This document shows, piece after piece, positions 23,280-30,376 of a stretch of 40,816 bases of DNA; within the stretch, counting starts at the first letter, position 1, and each line of letters opens with the position of its first letter. Location: NCBI GenBank assembly GCA_034005635.1, contig JAVEUJ010000002.1:1-40816 (forward strand), written 5' to 3'. Source of the stretch: JAAZFE01 sp034005635 (GTDB lineage: Bacteria > Verrucomicrobiota > Kiritimatiellia > CAIQIC01 > Lenti-01). The notes under the pieces are model-generated. The model was not told the origin of the DNA and did not search any database. It saw only the letters and a program-made list of their open reading frames with translations. Made by a program: the position numbers and the translations under genes.

Positions 23280-24734
23280 ATGACCCGCAAAATAGTTATT
23301 GATCCGGTCACGCGCGTGGAAGGACACGGCAAGGTCACGATCCAGCTAGACGACAAGGGCAACGTGGTGCAGAGCCGTTTGCACATTGTGGAGTTCCGGG
23401 GATTCGAGCGTTTCGTGCAGGGGCGTCCGTATTGGGAAGCACCGGTGCTGGTGCAGCGGCTGTGCGGCATCTGTCCGGTCAGCCATCATTTGGCAGCGGC
23501 CAAGGCCATGGATGTCGTGGTGGGTGCGGGGACCGGCGCGGGGCTGACGCCGACCGCCGAGAAAATTCGTCGTCTGATGCACTACGGGCAGATTTTCCAG
23601 TCGCACACGCTGCACTTTTTTCATTTGGCCTCGCCGGACCTGCTGTTTGGCTACGACTCGGCGCCGGAGACCCGCAATGTGATCGGCGTGGCGCTCGCGA
23701 ATCGCGAGTTGGCAACGCAGGCCGTGCTGATGCGCAAGTACGGGCAGGAGGTCATTGCAGCGACCGCGGGTAAGAAAATTCATGGCACAGGTGCCATCCC
23801 CGGCGGCGTCAACAAGAGCCTGAGCGTTGAGGAGCGTGATCGGCTGCTCCATGGCGGGGGCGGACTGCTCAACGCCAGTCAGATGGTGGTGTGGGCGCAG
23901 GGGGCGTTGGCCTTCTTTAAGGATTATTATCGCCAGCACCAGACCTTTATCGATGAGTTTTCAAGATTTCCATCTAACCATCTCAGCCTGGTGCGTGCGG
24001 ATGGAGCGTTGGACCTCTACCACGGCGTGCTGCGGGCAGTGGATGCCAACGGACGGCGCATTCTCGATGATGTCGACTCGCAGGACTACCTCCAGCACTT
24101 CCGCGAGGAAGTGAAATCGTGGAGTTACATGAAGTTCCCGTATCTAAAGAAGTTGGGGCCGGAAAAAGGGTGGTATCGCGTCGGGCCACTGGCGCGCATG
24201 AATGTGGCTGATTTTATTCCGACGCCGCTGGCGCAGGAAGAGTTTGAGGTCTTCCGGGCTACCAGTGGCGGCAAGCCCAACGACCGCTGTATGCTCACCC
24301 ACTGGGCGCGGCTGATTGAAGTGCTCCATGCGGCTGAGTGTATGCGCGATCTGCTGCAAGATCCGGACATCCTGGGCGGTGACTTGATGGTGACGGGCAC
24401 TCGGCAGTCTGAGGGTATTGGCCTGCTGGAAGCGCCGCGCGGGACCCTGTTCCATCACTATCGCGTCGGTGAGGACGATCTGATCCAAATGGCCAACCTG
24501 ATTGTTTCCACGACGAACAACAACGAGCCGATGAACCGCGCGGTCAATGCCGTCGCGCGCGCCATGCTCACGGGCGTGAAGGAAATCACGGAGGGCATGC
24601 TCAATGCGGTCGAGGTGGCGATCCGTGCCTATGACCCCTGCTTAAGCTGCGCGACCCATGCTTATGGGCAGATGCCGCTGGAGGTGACGCTGGTGAATGC
24701 GCAGGGGGCGGTGGTGGATCGGCGGGGGAAGTAG
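23280..24734 (+). CDS. hoxH: NiFe hydrogenase large subunit HoxH
   Basis: 484 residues from ATG 23280 (the frame opens at TTG 23268, inside the hoxY stop region). It holds the NiFe active site that splits or forms H2. The L1 motif is RLCGICPVSHH with C62 and C65; the L2 motif is DPCLSCATH with C454 and C457. A 24-residue tail after H460 (AYGQMPLEV...) is the expected propeptide removed by HoxW, the same length I recall for the Ralstonia enzyme. N-terminal TRVEGHG is also typical. It forms the HoxFUYH complex with the preceding gene products. Confidence 0.97.
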   Translation: MTRKIVIDPVTRVEGHGKVTIQLDDKGNVVQSRLHIVEFRGFERFVQGRPYWEAPVLVQRLCGICPVSHHLAAAKAMDVVVGAGTGAGLTPTAEKIRRLMHYGQIFQSHTLHFFHLASPDLLFGYDSAPETRNVIGVALANRELATQAVLMRKYGQEVIAATAGKKIHGTGAIPGGVNKSLSVEERDRLLHGGGGLLNASQMVVWAQGALAFFKDYYRQHQTFIDEFSRFPSNHLSLVRADGALDLYHGVLRAVDANGRRILDDVDSQDYLQHFREEVKSWSYMKFPYLKKLGPEKGWYRVGPLARMNVADFIPTPLAQEEFEVFRATSGGKPNDRCMLTHWARLIEVLHAAECMRDLLQDPDILGGDLMVTGTRQSEGIGLLEAPRGTLFHHYRVGEDDLIQMANLIVSTTNNNEPMNRAVNAVARAMLTGVKEITEGMLNAVEVAIRAYDPCLSCATHAYGQMPLEVTLVNAQGAVVDRRGK

Positions 24735-24736
24735 AA

Positions 24737-24779
24737 TTTCAATATTCAATATTCAACAAGGAATGTTCAATGTTCAAGG
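24737..24779. repeat. AATATT/TTCAATG dispersed repeat between hoxH and hoxW
   Basis: Overlapping copies of TTCAATATTCAA and TTCAATGTTCAA run from the hoxH stop into the first codons of hoxW. The AAGGAA inside it is the only Shine-Dalgarno-like match for ATG 24770. Similar words occur at 19114 and 19555. Confidence 0.75.
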
Positions 24780-25402
24780 GAGAGATGGGGTGGGGCGGGG
24801 CCGGGGTTCCGCGTCCTCCTCAACCTGATTCACTCGTGGCACAAGGCCACGGGGGTCTAAGCGGACCTGATTCACTGGTGACGCAAGGCCGCGGGGGGGT
24901 GGGGCGTTCGCTGTTGATCTACGGTTACGGCAATCCGGGGCGGCAGGATGACGGGGTGGGGGTTGTGCTGGTCGAGCAGATCGAAGCATGGGCGAAGGTT
25001 GAGGGGATTACGGGGCTTGTGTTCGATACGAATTATCAGTTGAATGCAGAGGATGCGCTGGCGGTGGCGGAGGCTGCGGCGGTGGTATTTGTGGATGCGA
25101 TCTACTATGGCTGCTCCCCGTTTGAGTTCAAGCGATTGAAACCCCATTCGGAGATTTCGTTTTCGACACACGCGATGGCACCGGAAAGTATTTTGGCGCT
25201 GGCGGAGGAGTTGTACGGCAGGTGTCCCCCGGCGTGGCTGATGGGGATTTGTGGGCAGGAATGGGAGCCCAATGGCCCGTTGTCGGCTCCGGCGCGGGCG
25301 AATTTGGCGGCGGCAGGGGCCTGGTTTAAGGACTGGATTCGAGCTTATCCAGCAGCGCAGAAAGCTGAAATTCAAAGTGGGCACACAAAAAAAGACAAAT
25401 AA
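24770..25402 (+). CDS. hoxW: Hydrogenase maturation protease HoxW (start uncertain)
   Basis: 210 residues from ATG 24770. A nickel-dependent check protease that clips the HoxH C-terminal tail after metal-centre assembly. The core begins at IYGYGNPGRQDDG (residue ~50) with the metal-binding Asp/Glu position, then VFVDAIYYG and STHAMAPES with the likely third metal ligand His. The first ~45 residues contain two tandem copies of an intergenic REP-like repeat (PDSLVAQGHGG, PDSLVTQGRGG) and no family homology I know. The true start is therefore probably internal, for example GTG 24899 (about 167 residues, normal family length) or GTG 24878. It is the last gene of the hydrogenase operon; hyp maturation genes are not in the window. 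Confidence 0.88.
   Translation: MFKGEMGWGGAGVPRPPQPDSLVAQGHGGLSGPDSLVTQGRGGVGRSLLIYGYGNPGRQDDGVGVVLVEQIEAWAKVEGITGLVFDTNYQLNAEDALAVAEAAAVVFVDAIYYGCSPFEFKRLKPHSEISFSTHAMAPESILALAEELYGRCPPAWLMGICGQEWEPNGPLSAPARANLAAAGAWFKDWIRAYPAAQKAEIQSGHTKKDK
24824..24899 (+). repeat. Two tandem REP-like elements within the 5' end of the hoxW frame
   Basis: Two copies start with CCTGATTCACT at 24824 and 24866. The first carries a CGTGGC-ACAAG-GCCACG hairpin, the second a weaker CGCAAGGCCGCG version; both end in a G-run. They match the element at 8360-8389. Being in frame, they would encode PDSLV-x-QG-x-GG twice if translated. Confidence 0.7.
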
Positions 25403-25415
25403 AAGTGAATAACAG

Positions 25416-25443
25416 TTGACAGGGGGAGGGGAACCCGTAAGAT
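25416..25443 (+). promoter_or_regulatory. Strong sigma70-type promoter of the tRNA-Thr/tuf operon
   Basis: TTGACA (25416-25421), a 16-nt spacer and TAAGAT (25438-25443). A full-consensus -35 and a good -10 lie about 165 nt upstream of tRNA-Thr. This is the best promoter in the window and fits a translation-machinery operon. Confidence 0.75.
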
Positions 25444-25608
25444 ACGCCGCGACATTCAGGACTGCCGGTAAGCGGTTGTGAGTGGAAAACATAGCGTCTG
25501 ACACAGGATTTAGCGCTTTCCGAGCCTCTACGGGAAACCCTAAGAAGCGGTTGCGTTTTGTCTTGTGCCCGTTTGTCCAACCGGGCGGCGGGAGGAGCGC
25601 GAGAGCGT
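25444..25608 (+). other. Leader before tRNA-Thr(GGT)
   Basis: About 155 transcribed nt with no coding frame. A GCCCG-TTTGTCCAAC-CGGGC stem-loop occurs just before the tRNA (25566-25585). It may guide tRNA processing or antitermination; no known leader family is recognised. Confidence 0.4.
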
Positions 25609-25684
25609 GCCTGTGTAGCTCAGTTGGCAGAGCACGTCCTTGGTAAGGACGAGGTCAGCGGTTCGATCCCGCTCGCAGGCTCCA
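25609..25684 (+). tRNA. tRNA-Thr (anticodon GGT)
   Basis: A 76-nt cloverleaf. The acceptor GCCTGTG pairs with CGCAGGC, the D arm is GCTC/GAGC, the anticodon stem CGTCC/GGACG carries loop TTGGTAA (anticodon GGT), the T arm is AGCGG-TTCGATC-CCGCT, the discriminator is T and the CCA is encoded. A tRNA-Thr directly upstream of tuf is a classic bacterial arrangement. Confidence 0.98.
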
Positions 25685-25769
25685 GTATGTGTAGAATGAT
25701 GTTAGAAGACGGAAGCGCGCTGGTAGCGGCGCATAAAATTTAAAAAAGAACAACACAGGAGACGACTCC

Positions 25770-26978
25770 ATGGCTAAGGATAAATTCGAACGCACCAAGC
25801 CCCACGTAAACGTTGGCACAATCGGCCACGTTGACCACGGGAAGACGTCGCTAACTGCAGCGATCACCTACATCCAGAGCTTGAAGGGCCTGGCGAACTA
25901 CATCAGCTACGATGAAGTGGCAAAAGCCTCTGAGTCGCAGGGACGGCGCGACAAGACCAAAATTCTGACCATCGCGACCAGTCACGTGGAATATGAGTCG
26001 GACAAGCGCCACTATGCGCACGTCGACTGCCCGGGCCACGCGGACTACGTGAAGAACATGATCACCGGCGCGGCGCAAATGGACGGCGCGATCTTGGTGG
26101 TGAGCGCTTCCGACGGCCCGATGCCCCAGACCCGCGAGCACATTCTGCTGGCGCGTCAGGTGGGTGTGCCCTCGATCGTCGTGTTCCTTAATAAGGTGGA
26201 CACGGTGGATGATCCTGAGCTGCTGGATCTCGTCGAGATGGAAATTCGCGAGTTGCTCACGAAGTATGACTTCCCAGGCGATGACACGCCGATCATTCGC
26301 GGCAGCGCGATGAAGGCCGTGCAGGCGACCGATCCCAACAGCGAGGATGCCAAGTGCATCCAGGAGCTGATGGACGCGATCGATACATTCGTGCCGGAGC
26401 CGGTGCGACCGCTGGATCAGCCTTTCTTGATGCCCATCGAAGACGTGTTCTCGATCGAAGGCCGCGGCACCGTGGTGACCGGGCGCGTCGAGCGCGGAAT
26501 CATCAAGGTTGGCGAGGAAGTCGAGATCGTGGGTCTGCGTGACACCAAGAAGACGACCGTGACCGGCGTGGAAATGTTCCGCAAGCTGCTGGATCAGGGC
26601 CAGGCCGGTGACAACATCGGTACGCTGCTGCGCGGGCTGAAGAAGGAAGACGTGGAGCGCGGCCAAGTGATGGCCAAGCCTGGGACGATCAAGCCCTACA
26701 GCAAATTCAAGGTCAGCGTCTATGTGCTGAGCAAGGATGAAGGCGGTCGTCATACCCCGTTCTTCAAGGGCTATCGTCCGCAATTCTACTTCCGCACGAC
26801 GGATGTGACTGGCGACGTGACCCTGCCGGAAGGCGTCGAGATGGTGATGCCGGGCGACAACATCGACATGGATGTTCAGTTGATCGTGCCGATTGCCATG
26901 GAAAAGAACATGCGTTTCGCCATCCGCGAGGGCGGTCGCACGGTCGGTGCGGGCGTTGTAACGGAAATCGAAGGATAA
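25770..26978 (+). CDS. tuf: Elongation factor Tu
   Basis: 402 residues. The GTPase that brings aminoacyl-tRNA to the ribosome. P-loop GHVDHGKT (19-26), DCPGH (86-90), NKVD and SAMKA (the SALK-like G5) are intact, and domains 2 and 3 are standard (GRGTVVTGRVERG, GGRHTPFF, REGGRTVGAGVV). Switch I is unusual. Where most EF-Tu read PEEKARGITINTSHVEY, this protein reads SQGRRDKTKILTIATSHVEY (56-75). The Mg-coordinating Thr and SHVEY are kept, but the Arg-Gly-Ile and acidic residues are lost and the region is longer. AGGAG lies 9 nt before the ATG. It follows tRNA-Thr and precedes rpmG. Confidence 0.97.
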   Translation: MAKDKFERTKPHVNVGTIGHVDHGKTSLTAAITYIQSLKGLANYISYDEVAKASESQGRRDKTKILTIATSHVEYESDKRHYAHVDCPGHADYVKNMITGAAQMDGAILVVSASDGPMPQTREHILLARQVGVPSIVVFLNKVDTVDDPELLDLVEMEIRELLTKYDFPGDDTPIIRGSAMKAVQATDPNSEDAKCIQELMDAIDTFVPEPVRPLDQPFLMPIEDVFSIEGRGTVVTGRVERGIIKVGEEVEIVGLRDTKKTTVTGVEMFRKLLDQGQAGDNIGTLLRGLKKEDVERGQVMAKPGTIKPYSKFKVSVYVLSKDEGGRHTPFFKGYRPQFYFRTTDVTGDVTLPEGVEMVMPGDNIDMDVQLIVPIAMEKNMRFAIREGGRTVGAGVVTEIEG

Positions 26979-26995
26979 AACCTTAGCCGGGAATA

Positions 26996-27023
26996 CCGGA
27001 GGGCGGTGATTGCCGCCTTCCGG
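26996..27023 (+). terminator. Stable hairpin between tuf and rpmG
   Basis: An 11-bp stem CCGGAGGGCGG/CCGCCTTCCGG (one G-U pair) with a 6-nt loop, 18 nt after the tuf stop. No U-tract follows (AAAATCT), so partial termination or an RNase processing/stabilising structure is more likely than full termination. Confidence 0.5.
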
Positions 27024-27049
27024 AAAATCTCGAACGGGAGTTTAAAACC

Positions 27050-27202
27050 ATGCCCAGGGAAATCATCACGCTGACCTGCACCGATTGCAAGTCGCGCAAC
27101 TACGTGAACAGTCGGAACAAGAAGACCAAGACGGACCGTCTTGAGTTGAAGAAATATTGTCCGGCGGAGCGGAAGCATACGCTGCACCGCGAAACCAAGT
27201 AG
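27050..27202 (+). CDS. rpmG: 50S ribosomal protein L33
   Basis: 50 residues, normal length, too short for simple ORF filters. It starts MPREIITLTCTDC and ends KKYCPAERKHTLHRETK. The family's zinc-ribbon form has two CxxC pairs; here C10/C13 and C37 are kept, but position 40 is Glu, so the zinc site is incomplete. GGGAG precedes the ATG. It sits between tuf and tRNA-Trp, as in many bacteria. Confidence 0.95.
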   Translation: MPREIITLTCTDCKSRNYVNSRNKKTKTDRLELKKYCPAERKHTLHRETK

Positions 27203-27231
27203 GCAGACGATTCCACCGGCATATAGCCTAC

Positions 27232-27308
27232 AGGCCAGTAGCTCAATTTGGCAGAGCACCGGTCTCCAAAACCGGTTGTTGGGGGTTCGAGTCCCTCCTG
27301 GCCTGCCA
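27232..27308 (+). tRNA. tRNA-Trp (anticodon CCA)
   Basis: A 77-nt cloverleaf. The acceptor AGGCCAG pairs with CTGGCCT, the D arm is GCTC/GAGC, the anticodon stem CCGGT/ACCGG carries loop CTCCAAA (anticodon CCA), the T arm is GGGGG-TTCGAGT-CCCTC, the discriminator is G and the CCA is encoded. It is located between rpmG and secE, a conserved order. Confidence 0.98.
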
Positions 27309-27346
27309 CAGCAGGCGGGGCCCGGGCAACCAGAAGGCAGACAGAC

Positions 27347-27547
27347 ATGAGCAGGATAGCAGAATCGTTAGGCGGTTTACGCAGTTTCTTGGGCGAGGTG
27401 GGAACCGAGCTGAAGAAGTGCGCGTGGCCGACTCGTCCAGAACTGTTTGACTCCACCGTGGTGGTGATCCTGTCCGTGGCGATGCTGGCCGGGTTTGTGG
27501 CCGTGTGCGATGTGGTCCTGCGCCAAGTGGTGCGCTGGGTGATTTGA
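27347..27547 (+). CDS. secE: Preprotein translocase subunit SecE
   Basis: 66 residues from ATG 27347. The essential clamp subunit of the SecYEG channel, in the single-helix form. The conserved amphipathic segment ELKKCAWPTRPEL (~20-32) precedes the transmembrane helix (~37-60). The open frame extends upstream through the tRNA, which is not coding. It is followed 23 nt later by nusG, the usual pair. Confidence 0.93.
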   Translation: MSRIAESLGGLRSFLGEVGTELKKCAWPTRPELFDSTVVVILSVAMLAGFVAVCDVVLRQVVRWVI

Positions 27548-27570
27548 CGAATTTAGGGAAGACAAGCGTC

Positions 27571-28131
27571 ATGGAAAAAAAATGGTATGTGCTGCATGCC
27601 CTCTGCGGACAGGAGGGGAAGGTGCGCGAAAACATCACCCGCCGGGTCCAGATCGAAGAGATGCAGGACTACATTGGCGACGTGCTGATCCCGACGGAGA
27701 AGGTCTCCGAGGTCAAGCAGGGCAAGCGGACCACGCAGACACGCAAGTTTTTTCCGGGGTATGTGCTTATTGAAATGGCCCTGTTCGATGAATCGGAGCA
27801 GACGCGGCAGTTGATGGAGAAGCCGTGGAACTTCATTCAGGCGACGCCGGGACTGATCGGCTTTATCGGTGGCCAACGTCCGGTGGCGTTGCGCCCGGAT
27901 GAAGTGGATCAAATCCTGCAGCAAATTGAAGAAAAACAAGAGCGGGTCAAGCCCAAGGTCATTTTTGAACCGGGCGAAGCAGTGAAGATCACGGACGGCC
28001 CGTTCCTCAACTTTAGCGGAATTGTTGAAGAAGTCGATCCCGAGCGCGGGAAACTGAAGGTCTCAGTTTCGATCTTTGGGCGGACAGCGCCGGTGGAGTT
28101 GGAATATTGGCAGGTGGAAAGGGGCGACTAG
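27571..28131 (+). CDS. nusG: Transcription termination/antitermination factor NusG
   Basis: 186 residues from ATG 27571 with AGGGAA upstream. The NGN domain (KKWYVLHALCGQEGKV, FFPGYVLIEM, ATPGLIGFIGG) binds RNA polymerase. The KOW domain (~130-186, EAVKITDGPFLNFSGIVEE, EYWQVERGD) contacts Rho or ribosomal S10. It is normal in length and lies between secE and rplK. Confidence 0.97.
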   Translation: MEKKWYVLHALCGQEGKVRENITRRVQIEEMQDYIGDVLIPTEKVSEVKQGKRTTQTRKFFPGYVLIEMALFDESEQTRQLMEKPWNFIQATPGLIGFIGGQRPVALRPDEVDQILQQIEEKQERVKPKVIFEPGEAVKITDGPFLNFSGIVEEVDPERGKLKVSVSIFGRTAPVELEYWQVERGD

Positions 28132-28147
28132 CCCCGGGTGGACGATT

Positions 28148-28570
28148 ATGGCGAAAAAAGTCACAGGTATTATTAAATTACAGATTCCGGCGGGTCAGGC
28201 CAATCCGGCGCCCCCGGTTGGTCCCGCGTTGGGGCAGCAGGGTGTCAACATCATGGCCTTCTGCAAGGAATTCAACGCAACGACCCAGAAAGATGCCGGA
28301 ATGATCATTCCGGTAATCATCACGGTCTATCAGGACAAGAGCTTCACGTTCGTGACCAAAAGCTCCCCGGCGGCGTCGCTGCTCAAAAAGGCAGCGGGGA
28401 TTGCCAAGGGCTCTGGTGTGCCGAACCGCGAAAAGGTCGGTAAGGTGACCCGCCAGCAATTGGTGGAGATTGCCAAAGTGAAGGCAAAAGATTTGAACGC
28501 GGACGACGAGGACCATGCCATTCGCATGGTGGCCGGCACCGCCCGCAGCATGGGCATTGAAGTGGAGTAG
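28148..28570 (+). CDS. rplK: 50S ribosomal protein L11
   Basis: 140 residues from ATG 28148. Signature KLQIPAGQANPAPPVGPALG and GVNIMAFCKEFN at the N-terminus, and GTARSMGIEVE at the end. It binds 23S rRNA at the GTPase-associated centre. It follows nusG by 16 nt and is transcribed with rplA. Confidence 0.98.
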   Translation: MAKKVTGIIKLQIPAGQANPAPPVGPALGQQGVNIMAFCKEFNATTQKDAGMIIPVIITVYQDKSFTFVTKSSPAASLLKKAAGIAKGSGVPNREKVGKVTRQQLVEIAKVKAKDLNADDEDHAIRMVAGTARSMGIEVE

Positions 28571-28576
28571 GGCAAC

Positions 28577-29269
28577 ATGGCGTTTCATGGTAAGACATAT
28601 AAGCAGGCAGCCTCCAAGGTGGACCGTGAGACCCTCTATACGATTGAGGGTGCGCTCCAGTTTTTGAAGGACAATCCCACGACAAAATTTGACGCCACCG
28701 CGGAGATAGCCTTCCGGCTCGGCGTAGACCCGACGAAGAGCGATCAGGCGGTTCGCGGCACCGTAACGTTGCCCCATGGCACCGGTAAAAACGTGCGCGT
28801 GCTGGTGTTCGCCAGCGGCCCCGCGGCCGATGCGGCGCGCGAAGCCGGTGCGGAACACGTTGGCTTTGAAGATCTCTTGGCCAAGGTGCAGGGTGGCTTT
28901 ACGGAATTTGACGTGGCCGTAGCCACGCCCGACGCCATGAAGGAAGTTCGCAAATTGGGTAAGGTGCTGGGGCCCCGCGGCCTGATGCCCAATCCCAAGA
29001 CTGGAACGGTCAGCGACGATACCGCTGCGGCAGTCAAGGCCTGCAAGGCGGGGCGGGTTGAATTTCGCATGGACCGTCACGGCAACGTGATGGTGCCGTT
29101 TGGCAAGATGTCGTTCGAGGCAGCGGCCCTGCGTGAAAATTGCCGTAGTGTGGTAGATGCACTGAGTGCCGCGCGGCCGCCCGCAGCCAAGGGCGTGTTT
29201 ATCAAGCGCGCCACGATCAGCTCAACCATGGGCCCCGGCCTGCGCCTGGACCCGCGCGAAATCGCCTAG
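28577..29269 (+). CDS. rplA: 50S ribosomal protein L1
   Basis: 230 residues, the normal length. Family motifs GKVLGPRGLMPNPKTGTV (~132-150) and the GVFIKRATISSTMGPGLRLD end are seen. It forms the L1 stalk and in other bacteria represses its own operon by binding mRNA; no copy of that site was identified here. It starts 6 nt after the rplK stop. Confidence 0.98.
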   Translation: MAFHGKTYKQAASKVDRETLYTIEGALQFLKDNPTTKFDATAEIAFRLGVDPTKSDQAVRGTVTLPHGTGKNVRVLVFASGPAADAAREAGAEHVGFEDLLAKVQGGFTEFDVAVATPDAMKEVRKLGKVLGPRGLMPNPKTGTVSDDTAAAVKACKAGRVEFRMDRHGNVMVPFGKMSFEAAALRENCRSVVDALSAARPPAAKGVFIKRATISSTMGPGLRLDPREIA

Positions 29270-29290
29270 GCCCCATTGGGAGAATTGCAA

Positions 29291-29809
29291 ATGAGACCGG
29301 AAAAACAAGCTATTGTAAACGAAATCCAAGAGTCGTTGGCAGAGGCGACCTATGTCATCCTGGCCGATTTTACCGGGATGGATACGGCAAAGACCGCGGC
29401 TTTGCGCCGGGCCTTGAAGGACACGCAGGCGCGATACCAGGTGGTGCCCAATCGCTTATTCCGCGTCGTGGCTGCTGAACTGGGTTACGACGGGATTGAG
29501 TCAGGCCTGAAAGGACCGACGGCATTGGTATCTGGTGCCGGCGATATGGCGGAAACCGCTAAGGTTCTGCGCGAATTTACCAAGCTTAACAAGGTGCCCG
29601 TGGTCAAGTTGAGCCGCATGGATGGCGTGCTGCTGCAGGCAGCCGAAGTCGAAACACTCGCCACGTTGCCGTCGAAGACGGTCATGCAGAGCATACTCGT
29701 CGGTACGATTGCGGCACCGATGTCGAATTTGGTTGGCGTGATGAACCAAAAACTGGCGAGCTTAGTCTACGTGCTGAAGGCAGCCGGGGACAAGAAGAAC
29801 GCCGCCTAG
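29291..29809 (+). CDS. rplJ: 50S ribosomal protein L10
   Basis: 172 residues from ATG 29291; a TTG 15 nt upstream is in frame, but GGGAG at 29278 fits the ATG. Seen: MRPEKQAIVNEIQESLAEAT, DFTGMD, and KVPVVKLSRMDG. It anchors L7/L12 dimers to form the ribosomal stalk. A 62-nt gap with AGGAG leads into rplL. Confidence 0.96.
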   Translation: MRPEKQAIVNEIQESLAEATYVILADFTGMDTAKTAALRRALKDTQARYQVVPNRLFRVVAAELGYDGIESGLKGPTALVSGAGDMAETAKVLREFTKLNKVPVVKLSRMDGVLLQAAEVETLATLPSKTVMQSILVGTIAAPMSNLVGVMNQKLASLVYVLKAAGDKKNAA

Positions 29810-29871
29810 GCCAGACGCCGGCGGCATAAGGAATCACGAATTTAAAAAACAAGGATCAGGAGATCAAACCC

Positions 29872-30267
29872 ATGAGCGATGAAGTGAAATTGGAAGGCAA
29901 GATGGCTGAGTTTGTGGACTGGATCGAGACGATTACCGTCTTGGAACTGTCGCAATTGGTGAAGGCTTTGGAAGATCGGTTGGGCGTTTCCGCCGCTGCC
30001 CCAGCGGCCGCGGCTGCCGCACCTGCTGGCGGGGGCGCTGCCGCCGCCGAAGAGCAGACCGAGTTTACGGTCGAACTGACCAACTTTGGCGCGCAGAAGA
30101 TTGCGGTCATCAAGGAAGTTCGCGCGATCACGGGCCTGGGCTTGAAGGAAGCCAAGGACTTGGTCGAGGGCGCGCCCAAGCCGGTGAAAGAAAACATTAC
30201 CAAGGACGAGGCCGAGAAAATCCAGAAGCAACTGGAAGCGGCCGGTGCTAAAGTTACCATCAAGTAG
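29872..30267 (+). CDS. rplL: 50S ribosomal protein L7/L12
   Basis: 131 residues. The N-terminal dimerisation segment is followed by an Ala/Gly-rich hinge (~40-60, slightly longer than in E. coli). The conserved C-terminal factor-binding domain has KIAVIKEVRAITGLGLKEAK and ends AAGAKVTIK. AGGAG precedes the ATG. It recruits translation GTPases. Confidence 0.98.
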   Translation: MSDEVKLEGKMAEFVDWIETITVLELSQLVKALEDRLGVSAAAPAAAAAAPAGGGAAAAEEQTEFTVELTNFGAQKIAVIKEVRAITGLGLKEAKDLVEGAPKPVKENITKDEAEKIQKQLEAAGAKVTIK

Positions 30268-30293
30268 CCCCCCAACCTGTCGTGTGACGGTAG

Positions 30294-30323
30294 CCCCGGG
30301 ACGCCTTTTTGGCGGACCCGGGG
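30294..30323 (+). terminator. rplL-rpoB intergenic attenuator hairpin
   Basis: A GC-rich stem CCCCGGG-A-CGCC / GGCG-GA-CCCGGGG around a five-T loop, 26 nt after rplL. No U-tract follows. Its position matches the partial terminator or processing site known between rplL and rpoB in other bacteria. Confidence 0.55.
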
Positions 30324-30376
30324 TGCACCCGTCTTCTGGTGTTTGAGGTTTTCACCCCTATCCCACAGGTGAACCG

